DNA of 63,632 nt from Bacteroidota bacterium (GTDB taxonomy: Bacteria; Bacteroidota; Ignavibacteria; Ignavibacteriales; Ignavibacteriaceae), in the NCBI GenBank assembly GCA_022564295.1, contig JADFLR010000024.1:1-63632 (forward strand), given 5' to 3'. This document shows, piece after piece, positions 28,633 through 37,331 of this stretch. Each line of letters opens with the position of its first letter. Position 1 is the first letter of the stretch. Both the position numbers and the translations under genes were made by a program. The notes beneath the pieces were generated by a model. That model ran no database searches, was not told the DNA's origin, and saw nothing but the letters and a program-made list of their open reading frames with translations.

Positions 28633-29985
28633 ATGCTAAAGATGTTTTCCGAACACCCAAAGGGATTATATATTCTATTCTTCACTGAAATGTGGGAAAG
28701 ATTCAGTTATTATGGGATGCGAGCAATTTTAACTCTTTATATGATCACGTCTGTTGCGAATGATAATTCAGGTCTCGGATGGGACGATGCTTTCGCACTA
28801 TCAATATACGGTTGGTATACAATGGCTGTGTACGTTATGTCCATTCCGGGAGGTATTATTGCGGATAGATGGTTAGGACAAAAAAAGACGGTTTTATTGG
28901 GAGGAATTTTGCTTGTATTTGGACACTCGATACTTGCTATAGATGCTATTTGGGCATTTGCTGCCGGTTTAACTTTAATTGTTCTCGGAGTTGGCAGTTT
29001 AAAACCTAATATTTCTACAATGGTAGGCGGACTTTACAGAAAAGGCGACCCAAGGAGAGACCATGGATTTACAATATTTTATATTGGAATAAATATTGGT
29101 GCATTCTTAGCTTCCTTAGTGGTTGGTGGTGTGGGTGAAATATATGGCTGGCATTACGGTTTCGGACTCGCTGGAGTGGGAATGGTTCTTGGAGTTTCAG
29201 TCTTCCTATACGGACATAAATATTTGAAGGATGTCGGTAATCCACCAAAACTAAGGTTGGATACAACGACGCAAATTAAAAAGCCCTTAACAAAAATTGA
29301 AAAAGATAGAATGATAGTATTGTTTTTATCGTTTATAATTATTATTGTTTTTTGGGGTTCCTTCGAACAGGCAGGCGGTCTGATGAACATTTATACAAAT
29401 TCCAAAGTTGATAGGATGTTATTTGGTTGGCAAATACCTACGTCATGGTTCCAATCATTAAATCCATTTTTTATTATGATATTTGGTACTCTTGTAGCTA
29501 CATTTTGGTTGAAAAGACAACGCTCTAACAAAGAAGCATCAACCTTATTTAAAATGGCTGTAGGAACAATGATAATGGGAACAGGATTTTTAATGATGTC
29601 GGGTGCTTCACTCCAATCATCCAGTGCCGGACAGGCAGGAATGTACTGGCTAGTTGCAGCTTATCTATTGCATACTATAGGAGAGTTGTGCGCCTCACCT
29701 ACGGCTTTATCCTTTATAACCAAATTAGCACCTGTTAAATACGGATCATTAATGATGGGTTCTTATTTTGCGGCAACCGGTCTGGGTAATAAGATTGCAG
29801 GCTTGCTTGGCGAATCAGCTTCAGAAGCGGGAGAACTACAAATATTTACAGGCATATTTATTTTTACCGCTGTATTTGGCATTCTTTTACTTGTCTTTTT
29901 GAAGAAATTAAAAGCTCTTACGCACGGTGCCGAAGATCTTATAGAAGATAATATTGATAAGTTGAAGGAACCTGAGACTATCTAA
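28633..29985 (+). CDS. POT/PTR2-family proton-coupled oligopeptide transporter
   Basis: 12-plus-helix MFS protein of the proton-dependent peptide transporter family. The ExxER motif is FFTEMWERFSYYGMR near the start, with GGIIADRWLGQ and the FYIGINIGAFLASL block of the family. The ATG at 28633 is preceded by CGAGGA at a good distance; two TTG codons (28627, 28630) precede it in frame and are less likely. A second POT gene follows at 30245 and a third is fossil at 31805. Confidence 0.9.
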   Translation: MLKMFSEHPKGLYILFFTEMWERFSYYGMRAILTLYMITSVANDNSGLGWDDAFALSIYGWYTMAVYVMSIPGGIIADRWLGQKKTVLLGGILLVFGHSILAIDAIWAFAAGLTLIVLGVGSLKPNISTMVGGLYRKGDPRRDHGFTIFYIGINIGAFLASLVVGGVGEIYGWHYGFGLAGVGMVLGVSVFLYGHKYLKDVGNPPKLRLDTTTQIKKPLTKIEKDRMIVLFLSFIIIIVFWGSFEQAGGLMNIYTNSKVDRMLFGWQIPTSWFQSLNPFFIMIFGTLVATFWLKRQRSNKEASTLFKMAVGTMIMGTGFLMMSGASLQSSSAGQAGMYWLVAAYLLHTIGELCASPTALSFITKLAPVKYGSLMMGSYFAATGLGNKIAGLLGESASEAGELQIFTGIFIFTAVFGILLLVFLKKLKALTHGAEDLIEDNIDKLKEPETI

Positions 29986-29991
29986 CACTTG

Positions 29992-30138
29992 CTTTAAGAG
30001 TTTGTTGTAGAACTAATATTTATCATGCTGAACCCGCCTGCGGCAAGCAGGTTTATTTCAGCATCTAAAATCAATTAGTTTTGAGACCTTGAAACAAGTT
30101 CAGGGTGACATTTTCAGGTTGTGCAACAGACTCTTAAG
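29992..30138. mobile_element. MITE-like element between the two POT genes
   Basis: Outer arms 29992-30013 and 30118-30138 are imperfect terminal inverted repeats (about 21 bases: CTTTAAGAGTTTGTTG against the complement of CAACAGACTCTTAAG). Inside is a second imperfect inverted repeat built on CATGCTGAAC / GTTCAGGGTGAC, whose left arm is interrupted by a small palindrome CCTGCGGCAAGCAGG. There is no ORF. The element fills most of the 260-base gap and may also act as a terminator. Confidence 0.5.
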
Positions 30139-30244
30139 TTTTAATAAAATAGAGATAATTTCTTAATTATCCCTTAGTTTATATTTTTTATATAATTACT
30201 AATTAATCAATCTCTCTAAACTTACAAGGTTTTAAATAATTAAA

Positions 30245-31720
30245 ATGACTACAGAAAATAAACCTTTCTTTCAAATAATGGGCTCCTTTAAAAAAACATT
30301 CTGGATAGCTAGTATAATGGAGCTTTTTGAACGTTGGGCTTGGTATGGAATATTTGCTGTTTTAGCACTTTACCTAACCGGTTCAACTGATGATGGAGCT
30401 TTAGGATTTACCCACACAGAAAAAGGGCAGATAATGGGTATTGTTACTGCTATTTTATACCTGTTACCCCTTTTTACAGGAGTAATCTCCGATAAAATCG
30501 GCTACAAGTTATCATTGGTTATTGCTTATATAATGCTAATATCTGGCTATTATTTTATGGGTGAAGTTAGTTCATATCAAAATGTATTCTTGGTGTTTTT
30601 GTACGTGGCACTTGGGGCAGCGATATTTAAACCAGTAGTTTCAGCTATTATTACAAAATCTACAGATAAAACAAATTCTACTTTAGGGTTTGGTATTTTC
30701 TATATGATGGTAAATATTGGCGGATTTATCGGGCCTGCTTTTTCATCAACTTTACGTACACAATATGGTTGGAAGATTGTTTTTATTCAAGCATCAGTTG
30801 TAATTTTTATTAATTTATTAATTGTACTTATTTTCTTTAAAGAACCGGAAAGAGTTAAGAAAGAAGAAACAATAGGAGAAGCTATGTCTAGCTCTCTTAA
30901 AAATATCTGGGAGGCATTAAAAGATTCTAATCTAACAGTACTATTGATTATAATGGTTGGTTTTTGGACTATGTTCAACCAGCTATTTTATACTTTACCA
31001 ACTTTTATAGAAGATTGGATTAATACTGCCGCCTTGCATGATTCAATTGCTCAAATATCACCCTGGTTAGCTAGCTTTATGAGTGGCGGTGGTACTTCAG
31101 TAAATCCAGAGATGCTAATCAATATTGACGCCGGTGCAATAGTTTTGTTGCAGTTAATAGTTTCCTATTATGTGTTAAAAATGCGGCATGTAAGTGCAAT
31201 GATATCGGGTTTCATTATCGCTGCAATTGGTATTGGAATAACTTTTTACACTGGTAACGGTCTGTATACAATAATTGGTATTGTGATTTTTGCTATCGGT
31301 GAGATGATGACAAATCCTACTTTTTCTTCTTTTATTGCTCTAATTTCTCCAAAGGGTAAAGAAGCTTTGTATATGGGGACTTATTTTGTGCCGGTTTTTG
31401 TTGGAAATTTCTTAACAACTTTTGTGTCTGGAAATCTCTATCAAGCTTGGTCTGATAAGCTAAGTTTACTGCAAATGGAGATGAGTAAAAGAGCAATCGA
31501 TATGCCTGAAATTTCTAAAGGATTTACTAAAAACAATTATTTTACTGTAGCCTCTGAAAAATTAGGAATGACAAAAAACGAAATGACACAAATGATTTGG
31601 GATTCATACCAACCTAACAAAATATGGTATGTTATTGTAGGGATTGGTGTTGTTACTGTTTTGGCATTATTTATTTACGATAGATTAATTGTAAGACCTA
31701 GAGAAAAACAATTATCCTAA
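30245..31720 (+). CDS. Second POT-family MFS transporter
   Basis: 491 residues and about 12-14 helices. The family ExxER site reads IMELFERWAWYGIF, followed by SDKIGYK and FYMMVNIGGFIGPAF. It is more divergent than its neighbour (Trp-rich first helix, longer middle loop), so the substrate may differ. A Rho-independent terminator follows directly. Confidence 0.87.
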   Translation: MTTENKPFFQIMGSFKKTFWIASIMELFERWAWYGIFAVLALYLTGSTDDGALGFTHTEKGQIMGIVTAILYLLPLFTGVISDKIGYKLSLVIAYIMLISGYYFMGEVSSYQNVFLVFLYVALGAAIFKPVVSAIITKSTDKTNSTLGFGIFYMMVNIGGFIGPAFSSTLRTQYGWKIVFIQASVVIFINLLIVLIFFKEPERVKKEETIGEAMSSSLKNIWEALKDSNLTVLLIIMVGFWTMFNQLFYTLPTFIEDWINTAALHDSIAQISPWLASFMSGGGTSVNPEMLINIDAGAIVLLQLIVSYYVLKMRHVSAMISGFIIAAIGIGITFYTGNGLYTIIGIVIFAIGEMMTNPTFSSFIALISPKGKEALYMGTYFVPVFVGNFLTTFVSGNLYQAWSDKLSLLQMEMSKRAIDMPEISKGFTKNNYFTVASEKLGMTKNEMTQMIWDSYQPNKIWYVIVGIGVVTVLALFIYDRLIVRPREKQLS

Positions 31721-31733
31721 ATTAATTTTATCT

Positions 31734-31766
31734 TAAAAAACGCTTCTATTACAAGAGGCGTTTTTA
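31734..31766 (+). terminator. Rho-independent terminator after second POT gene
   Basis: AAAAACGCTTCT and AGAGGCGTTTTT form a near-perfect stem (one T-G wobble) with loop ATTACA, ending in a T-run, 14 bases after the stop. Confidence 0.85.
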
Positions 31767-31804
31767 TAAAATGGTAAGTCTTTTGAATTCCAATAAAATA
31801 ATTT

Positions 31805-31924
31805 ATGAATATTACATCAAACGATTTTTTTTAAACTCAAGATTTAAAGCATCCTGCGGGATTATTTGTTTTATTATTTATAAGTGCTCTTGGGATTGGC
31901 TTAGAGAAAACATACTTGCTTTAG
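31805..31924 (+). pseudogene. N-terminal fossil of a third POT-family transporter
   Basis: One frame reads MNITSNDFF, stop, TQDLKHPAGLFVLLFISALGIGL..., stop at 31922-31924. The block KHPAGLFVLLF matches the start of POT proteins (compare EHPKGLYILFF in the gene at 28633). The first stop (TAA) is one change from a Lys codon. Homology is lost after about 20 residues and no later transporter blocks are found, so only the N-terminus remains. The rest of the gene-free stretch 31767-32157 shows nothing else I can read. Confidence 0.5.
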
Positions 31925-32157
31925 CCTGATCCGAACAGAACAGAATTCACGTCGGTCTTCGGATTTGTGATAAATGATTTTCCTCTTTCTTCAAAATTTT
32001 TATTGTGATGTCTCTTTCAGCATCATTAATTTTATTCTTGCTCCATAAACTGCTGATTAATATGATGCACGGTGTAAAGTAACAAAACACTAATTAATAT
32101 TTCAATCCTCCATCTTTGGTAAAACAGAGTTGGGGGATTTTTTTTATTTTAACTGTT

Positions 32158-33783
32158 ATGATAAAGAATTATTTCTACTTGAATAAGTTTGTAATTGAAG
32201 CCGGCAAGATTCTCCGCGGGAAGAAGGTTTATAATATATTCACACAGGAAAAGGACAAATTAATTTTAGAGTTTGGAGAAGAAGATGAAAAAATGTTTTT
32301 GGAAATGTATGTCAATCCCGGTCAACCGCATATAAACATCAGAACAAGTTATTCCCGTGCAAAGAAAAATACGATAGATGTTTTCCCTGAAGCGTGCGGG
32401 CAAATAATATCTTCGATAAAAATAGCGATTGATGATAGAATAATTAAAATTGATTTAAATAGTGCAGCACTCTTTTTTACAATTAGAGGCAAGTACACAA
32501 ATGTTCTTTTTATTGATGATGATAATACTATCTCATCTTTTAAAAAGTTAGATGAAGATTCATTGAATGATTTATCACAGGAAATCCTTAGTAAAAATTA
32601 TATTTCTTCATTCAATAATCTTAATGTGAAGTTAGAATCAGACGATTATTATTTTGATATTAAAAAGAAGTATCCAATAATTGGTAATGAAATAATAAAG
32701 GAAGCAAAAAGAAGGGATAAATCAGATGATGAAAATAAAAGTTTGATTCTTGAAAAAGTATTAAATGAAATAATTGAGATACAACCGACTGTATTTATAG
32801 ATGATAACTCAGGAGAAATACATCTGGCTCCAGAAACTTTTGATGTGTTTGAACATACAGAGAAAAAATCATTTGATACTTTAATTGAAGCACAAACATT
32901 TTTTCTTTCGAAGAAAAGGTTTATCTCCGAGAAACTGCGGCTCTTAAAACTTATTACAAAGCAACTTGAAAGAGAACTGAAAAAGACGGTAAATAAATTA
33001 AATAAGCTGAATACTGTTGTACAAAGGGAAAGCAAAGAAGAAGAGTATAACAGGCTGGGAAATCTTCTTCTTGTAAATATTAGTAAAATAAAGAGGGGTA
33101 TGGATTCGATTGAAGTTGAAAACATTTATGGTTCAAACGAGATTATAAAAATTAAATTAAATCCAAAACTACCCCCGAAAAAGAACATTGATAATTATTT
33201 TAATAAATCAAAATCCGAAAAGATTAGTATTGAAAAATCAAAAGAATTATTAGTGCAAACAAAAATAAAATTTAATGAACTGAAGAAAACTGAAAAAATA
33301 TTAAAATCAATAGATGATCTTAAAGAACTAAAAGAGATAATGAAAAAAATGAAAATTAAAGATAAGGATTACGTCGAAAGCAAGGATGATATAAAATTAA
33401 AATTTAAGCACTACATAATTGATGATAAATATAACGTGTATGTTGGAAAAGACAGTAAAAACAACGATCTACTTACAACACGATTTGCCAAGCAAAATGA
33501 TTTTTGGTTTCACGCAAGAAGTGTTTCCGGCTCACATGTTGTAATAAGAGTAGAAAATACTAAAGAGGCAATCCCAAAAAGTGTTTTGAAAAAAGTTGCT
33601 GCATTAGCCGCGTACCACAGCAAAGCAAAAACTGCGGGAATTGTTCCTGTCACATATACTTACAAAAAGTATGTCATAAAGAAAAAAGGATATCCTGTTG
33701 GGACTGTTCATTTGCTGAGAGAAGACGTTTTGCTCGTTAAACCGGAGATACCAAAGGGTTGTGAGTTTGTTGTTGATGAGTGA
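32158..33783 (+). CDS. NFACT-family ribosome-quality-control protein (RqcH-like)
   Basis: Homologue of Rqc2/RqcH (formerly fibronectin-binding protein A), which binds stalled 50S subunits and recruits tRNA-Ala to add C-terminal tails. NFACT-N begins NYFYLNKFVIEAGKIL; long coiled-coil segments (about 280-410) follow; the C-terminal NFACT-R domain has DFWFHARSVSGSHVV and KKGYPVGTVHLLREDVLL. From ATG 32158 it has 541 residues; a TTG at 32116 would add 14 unlikely residues. The N-terminal domain is divergent from Firmicute RqcH. Confidence 0.88.
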   Translation: MIKNYFYLNKFVIEAGKILRGKKVYNIFTQEKDKLILEFGEEDEKMFLEMYVNPGQPHINIRTSYSRAKKNTIDVFPEACGQIISSIKIAIDDRIIKIDLNSAALFFTIRGKYTNVLFIDDDNTISSFKKLDEDSLNDLSQEILSKNYISSFNNLNVKLESDDYYFDIKKKYPIIGNEIIKEAKRRDKSDDENKSLILEKVLNEIIEIQPTVFIDDNSGEIHLAPETFDVFEHTEKKSFDTLIEAQTFFLSKKRFISEKLRLLKLITKQLERELKKTVNKLNKLNTVVQRESKEEEYNRLGNLLLVNISKIKRGMDSIEVENIYGSNEIIKIKLNPKLPPKKNIDNYFNKSKSEKISIEKSKELLVQTKIKFNELKKTEKILKSIDDLKELKEIMKKMKIKDKDYVESKDDIKLKFKHYIIDDKYNVYVGKDSKNNDLLTTRFAKQNDFWFHARSVSGSHVVIRVENTKEAIPKSVLKKVAALAAYHSKAKTAGIVPVTYTYKKYVIKKKGYPVGTVHLLREDVLLVKPEIPKGCEFVVDE

Positions 33784-33794
33784 TTAATAATTAG

Positions 33795-33842
33795 TCCCCC
33801 TTTAATAAAGGGGGTGGCGGAGCGGAGCGAAGACGGGGATTT
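33795..33842. repeat. Left inverted repeat of DUF559 cassette
   Basis: Begins with hairpin TCCCCCTTTAATAAAGGGGG and continues GC-rich to CGGGGATTT. The reverse complement of 34273-34320 aligns with it over its whole length with conserved landmarks (TAATAAAGGG, GTG, CG, GGGGATT). It also overlaps the DUF559 stop codon. The hairpin could terminate the RqcH-like gene. Confidence 0.6.
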
Positions 33843-34248
33843 ATATAACTTCCAATTCCAACTCTCTACTTTTAATTTGCTTTTTAAAATCTTGCTCAAC
33901 CAAATGAAAATTATTCAGAACCGGAAGGTCGTTATACCTAATCACTTTTAATTCCAAGGATTCCAAAACACTCTCACGTCTCTTATCATATTCCTCTTTT
34001 CCTTCATGGCTTGTGCCATCAATCTCAATTACTATTTTCAGTTTTGCACAATAAAAATCAACTATGAAATGATCAATTATTTTCTGTCTATAAAATTTAT
34101 AACCTGTCTGCTTCTTTCTTAACAATTCACACCAAAACTTAATTTCTCCTTTAGTTGAATTGTTACGCATTTCCCGTGCACGTTGTTTAAGTGCTGGATT
34201 GTATGGCAACTCTCTATAGTTTGTGATTAGTCCTTTACCTTTTGGCAT
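33841..34248 (-). CDS. DUF559 endonuclease-like protein
   Basis: 135 residues of the DUF559/Vsr-like PD-(D/E)xK group: ARELRNNSTKGE-type opening (REMRNNSTKGEIKFWCELLR), then GYKFYRQKIIDHFIVDFYC and KLKIVIEIDGTSH carrying the Asp and E-x-D catalytic-type residues. Role unknown; the fold suggests a nuclease. It sits alone on the minus strand between the RqcH-like gene and the esterase gene, enclosed by inverted repeats at 33795-33842 and 34273-34320, which points to mobility as a unit. Confidence 0.85.
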   Translation of the reverse strand: MPKGKGLITNYRELPYNPALKQRAREMRNNSTKGEIKFWCELLRKKQTGYKFYRQKIIDHFIVDFYCAKLKIVIEIDGTSHEGKEEYDKRRESVLESLELKVIRYNDLPVLNNFHLVEQDFKKQIKSRELELEVI

Positions 34249-34272
34249 TTCGTTCGTTCTTATTTTGCTTCG

Positions 34273-34320
34273 AATCCCCCCCCCTCTTTTCGTTCGGGCA
34301 CTCCCTTTATTATAGGGAAA
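34273..34320. repeat. Right inverted repeat of DUF559 cassette
   Basis: AATC plus a run of nine C, then CTCTTTTCGTTCGGGCACTCCC and TTTATTATAGGGAAA. It is the imperfect inverse of 33795-33842 and lies 24 bases upstream of the DUF559 start. Confidence 0.6.
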
Positions 34321-34377
34321 CTTAATAATATTATAAACTTTTTAATATCTAACTAAAAACATATTCTATCAAATCTC

Positions 34378-34435
34378 AATCACTTCATCGGGTGGAAGGA
34401 ATTTTGGGTTATGCAAACCATACTTCGCCCACATT
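34378..34435 (-). pseudogene. C-terminal remnant of an M20 peptidase
   Basis: The minus strand reads WAKYGLHNPKFLPPDEVIEI-stop, nearly the same as the end of the intact M20 gene at 36214 (GERYGLHNSKFLPPDETIK). Nothing else of that gene is visible; it directly abuts the esterase gene's 3' end. It is the tail of a lost paralogue or of a partial duplication spanning the esterase gene. Confidence 0.65.
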
Positions 34436-34450
34436 ATAAATAATTATAAT

Positions 34451-36196
34451 TTAATATCTCCAACTTTCCAGATCAGCACCTTCAGGTGCAGTTTCTAAAA
34501 TTCTTTTTAGTATTCTTGGCATATACATTTGATTATATCTTAAACGCGAAAGAGCGTTTGGTCTTGTATGATCACCATTCCAGCAATGTTCAGCACGCGG
34601 TTCATAATCAATTTCTCCATCATAATAAGGATCGGTCGTACTTTCGAGAAAATCCTCCATTAAATAAACCGAATTGTTCAGATAATAGTTATCCATTTCA
34701 CCAACGAATAAGTTTATCTTCCCTATGAGTTTCGGTCCAAGAGTTTTCCAGTCTCTTTCAAGAATATATCTCAGATCATAATTCTCTTTCCAGTACTCTG
34801 CAATCGAGATGTCGATCTCACCTGTCATTTTATTCCATATCCTTGCGGGATAACCGTCATCACCAACGGGCGAATAAACTGCTTCCCAGATATCCCATTG
34901 CTGTCCCGATCTTCCATTTGTTCCGAGTACCAATTCAAGATGATTGATCTCCTCCATAGTTGTTTTAACTTTTCCGAGATAATTTCTTGTTCCGGGTACA
35001 GGTGTTTTTTTCCATTTGCTATTAATATAATAAGCGTTTTCGTTTTCATAAATATTTACAGAAGTGTATGCTCTAAAATCAATTGGGTCAGGGCACGAAG
35101 CGTAACATCCGTTATACATATCGGGGTAAAATATTTGAGTGGCTATCGCTTCCCATCCTCCAGTTGATCCACCATAAAGAAATCGTGCCCAGCCTTCACC
35201 AATTCCTCTAAATTTTTCTTCTATGTACGGAATAAGTTCATAGTTAATCGCATCCCCATAAGGTCCAAGGTTAGCGGAGTTAACTGCGTATGAATCATCA
35301 TAGTATGGGTTTGCATGCTGAATTTCAATAATTATCATTCTTGGGAAATCATCGCTTATCCAATCCTGATAAAATTTATATGAATACTCTTCTATTGTTT
35401 TATTATAAGCAGGTAGATCAAATCTTTCGCTGTATTCCGGATTAAGTTTTAGATTTGGTGGGGTTTCACGCCATCCAAAAAATTTGGCTGAAAAATGACC
35501 ATGAAAAATCACAATTGGATATTTGGCTTCAAGATGATCCTCAAACCCCCAGGGCAGTAATACTTTAGCACCAAAGAACATTGGTCTTCCCCACCACTCA
35601 CTTAACATCTTGCTTTTAATCTTAACGTATTTTAAGTATTTAGTGTCAACCGGTTTATTAATAGGTGGAATTTCTTTATCCAATAAGACATTTATTATTT
35701 GATCTGCTGAAGGATCGATATAAACTTTTTTTGTTGCACTATATAGATTCCCCGGCTTTTTATTCCAATGCTGTCCCTCTCCTTTATCTGGAGGAAGGTT
35801 CAATACTCTGCCATCTGAAAGATTGAAGGTTTCGTATTTATTTAACAATCCCTGCATCCAATAATATCCCGCTGGTATCTCCGCAATACTCTTCAATGGA
35901 TAGCCAAATACAGAGGCATCTATAAACACTTTCTCACCAGGCTTAATTTTTTCTACATTTATACCATAAATTAATTGAGTATTCTCATTATCATTAATTT
36001 GAAATCTCGGTTCATTAGTACTGTCTGCCGAAATCATCAGTAACATTCTGCCATCCAGGGTATCACTATTTTCACTTTCTTCAAACGAAAGTGCGAATCT
36101 AAGTTTCGCATTCCTTTGATGAATATCTGTTTGCGCATTTAAATTATAATTTATTGTTAGTGATAATATCACATATAAAACAAAATATTTGATCAT
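34451..36196 (-). CDS. Secreted putative esterase, alpha/beta-hydrolase fold
   Basis: 581 residues with a signal peptide (MIKYFVLYVILSLTINYNLNAQ). An N-terminal beta-rich region to about 190, then a hydrolase domain of esterase-D type: YPIVIFHGHFS, MIIIEIQHANPYYDDSYAVNS, the nucleophile elbow LYGGSTGGWEA, and a late Asp/His (VGEMDNYYLNN, EHCWNGDHTRP). Family PF00756-like enzymes cleave ester bonds; the substrate is unknown. Only 17 bases from the M20 gene, so it may be the last gene of the lysine operon transcript. Confidence 0.78.
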   Translation of the reverse strand: MIKYFVLYVILSLTINYNLNAQTDIHQRNAKLRFALSFEESENSDTLDGRMLLMISADSTNEPRFQINDNENTQLIYGINVEKIKPGEKVFIDASVFGYPLKSIAEIPAGYYWMQGLLNKYETFNLSDGRVLNLPPDKGEGQHWNKKPGNLYSATKKVYIDPSADQIINVLLDKEIPPINKPVDTKYLKYVKIKSKMLSEWWGRPMFFGAKVLLPWGFEDHLEAKYPIVIFHGHFSAKFFGWRETPPNLKLNPEYSERFDLPAYNKTIEEYSYKFYQDWISDDFPRMIIIEIQHANPYYDDSYAVNSANLGPYGDAINYELIPYIEEKFRGIGEGWARFLYGGSTGGWEAIATQIFYPDMYNGCYASCPDPIDFRAYTSVNIYENENAYYINSKWKKTPVPGTRNYLGKVKTTMEEINHLELVLGTNGRSGQQWDIWEAVYSPVGDDGYPARIWNKMTGEIDISIAEYWKENYDLRYILERDWKTLGPKLIGKINLFVGEMDNYYLNNSVYLMEDFLESTTDPYYDGEIDYEPRAEHCWNGDHTRPNALSRLRYNQMYMPRILKRILETAPEGADLESWRY

Positions 36197-36213
36197 TGAT
36201 CTCTCCTAAAATT

Positions 36214-37323
36214 TTAAATTGAATTTAAGATCATCATAAAAACATTTTTGCCTGTTTTGATCGTTTCATCAGGCGGAAGGAATTTGGAGTTATGTAAACC
36301 GTATCTCTCGCCTTTAGAAGTTCCCAGCCAAAACATAAATGATTTCCATTTCTGTGAGAAGAATCCAAAATCTTCTCCTGTCATTTTATGTCCACAATCC
36401 ATAAAATTAAACTCTTTTGAAAGAACCGGTTGGAGTTTCTTATATAAGTTTTCATCAACAATTACTTCCGGGTAATGTGAACCCATCGTAATCTGATAAT
36501 CAACTCCCGTTGTGGTTTTTATTTTTTCAAGGATTGATTTAATCTTTTCTAAAAATCCAATTACCTCTCCCATACTCTTTCCTCTTATTGATCCTTCAAG
36601 TTTTGAATAACCAGGTGTTATATTTCTTACATTACCGGCAGTGTATTTTCCTATCCCGAATAGAATTGAATCCCCGGTTTTTTTAAGCAATTCATCAGAC
36701 TTATCTAGAAACATTCTCATAGCCTTAAATGCATTTTTTCCTTGATCCGGAAAAGCAACGTGTGCACTTTCACCTATAAAATCAATATCAACTTCCAAAG
36801 CTGATGCAAATAAAACTCCCGGTGTTGACGCAATAGTCCCTAACGGATATTCATCAGTAACGTGCAATGCAAAAGCATTTTTTATTTGAAACTGATTAAA
36901 CACACCTGTATTGTAAAACTCCATTGCTCCGCCGCCCGCTTCTTCTGCGGGTTGAAACAAAAAGAGAATATTCCGATTTGGTTTCTTTTTCAAAACTTCT
37001 TCTAAAAAAGAATAAAGAATTGAAGTATGTACATCGTGTCCACAGGCGTGCATATAATCATTTGTTGATTTGAATTCAACTTCATTTTGTTCCTTAATTG
37101 GAAGTGCATCAATATCTGCACGGAATAATAAAAACTCACCATCATTTACCTTATATTCGAAGAGCACTCCGGTTGGAAACGGGGTGTGAATTTCTAATTC
37201 TTCACTTCCAGGTAAATCATTCACATTACTAATAATAAGCTCAGTTGTTTTGAACTCCTGAAAAGAAAGTTCGGGGTATTGGTGTATCTTATGGCGTAGT
37301 TGTATTGGGGAAATATTCATCAT
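36214..37323 (-). CDS. M20 amidohydrolase, probable N-acetyl-diaminopimelate deacetylase
   Basis: M20D-type metallo-amidohydrolase: RHKIHQYPELSFQE, LLFRADIDALPI, MHACGHDVHTSI, LFQPAEEAGGGA and the C-terminal MTGEDFGFFSQ supply the metal and catalytic residues. The sequence class includes hippurate hydrolases and B. subtilis YkuR, the N-acetyl-LL-DAP deacetylase. Position directly after dapA-dapB-dapH-lysC makes the DAP deacetylase role likely (inference). ATG 37323 or 37320 starts just after the lysC stop; an upstream in-frame codon at 37356 would overlap lysC. Confidence 0.85.
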   Translation of the reverse strand: MMNISPIQLRHKIHQYPELSFQEFKTTELIISNVNDLPGSEELEIHTPFPTGVLFEYKVNDGEFLLFRADIDALPIKEQNEVEFKSTNDYMHACGHDVHTSILYSFLEEVLKKKPNRNILFLFQPAEEAGGGAMEFYNTGVFNQFQIKNAFALHVTDEYPLGTIASTPGVLFASALEVDIDFIGESAHVAFPDQGKNAFKAMRMFLDKSDELLKKTGDSILFGIGKYTAGNVRNITPGYSKLEGSIRGKSMGEVIGFLEKIKSILEKIKTTTGVDYQITMGSHYPEVIVDENLYKKLQPVLSKEFNFMDCGHKMTGEDFGFFSQKWKSFMFWLGTSKGERYGLHNSKFLPPDETIKTGKNVFMMILNSI

Positions 37324-37331
37324 TGGAATTT

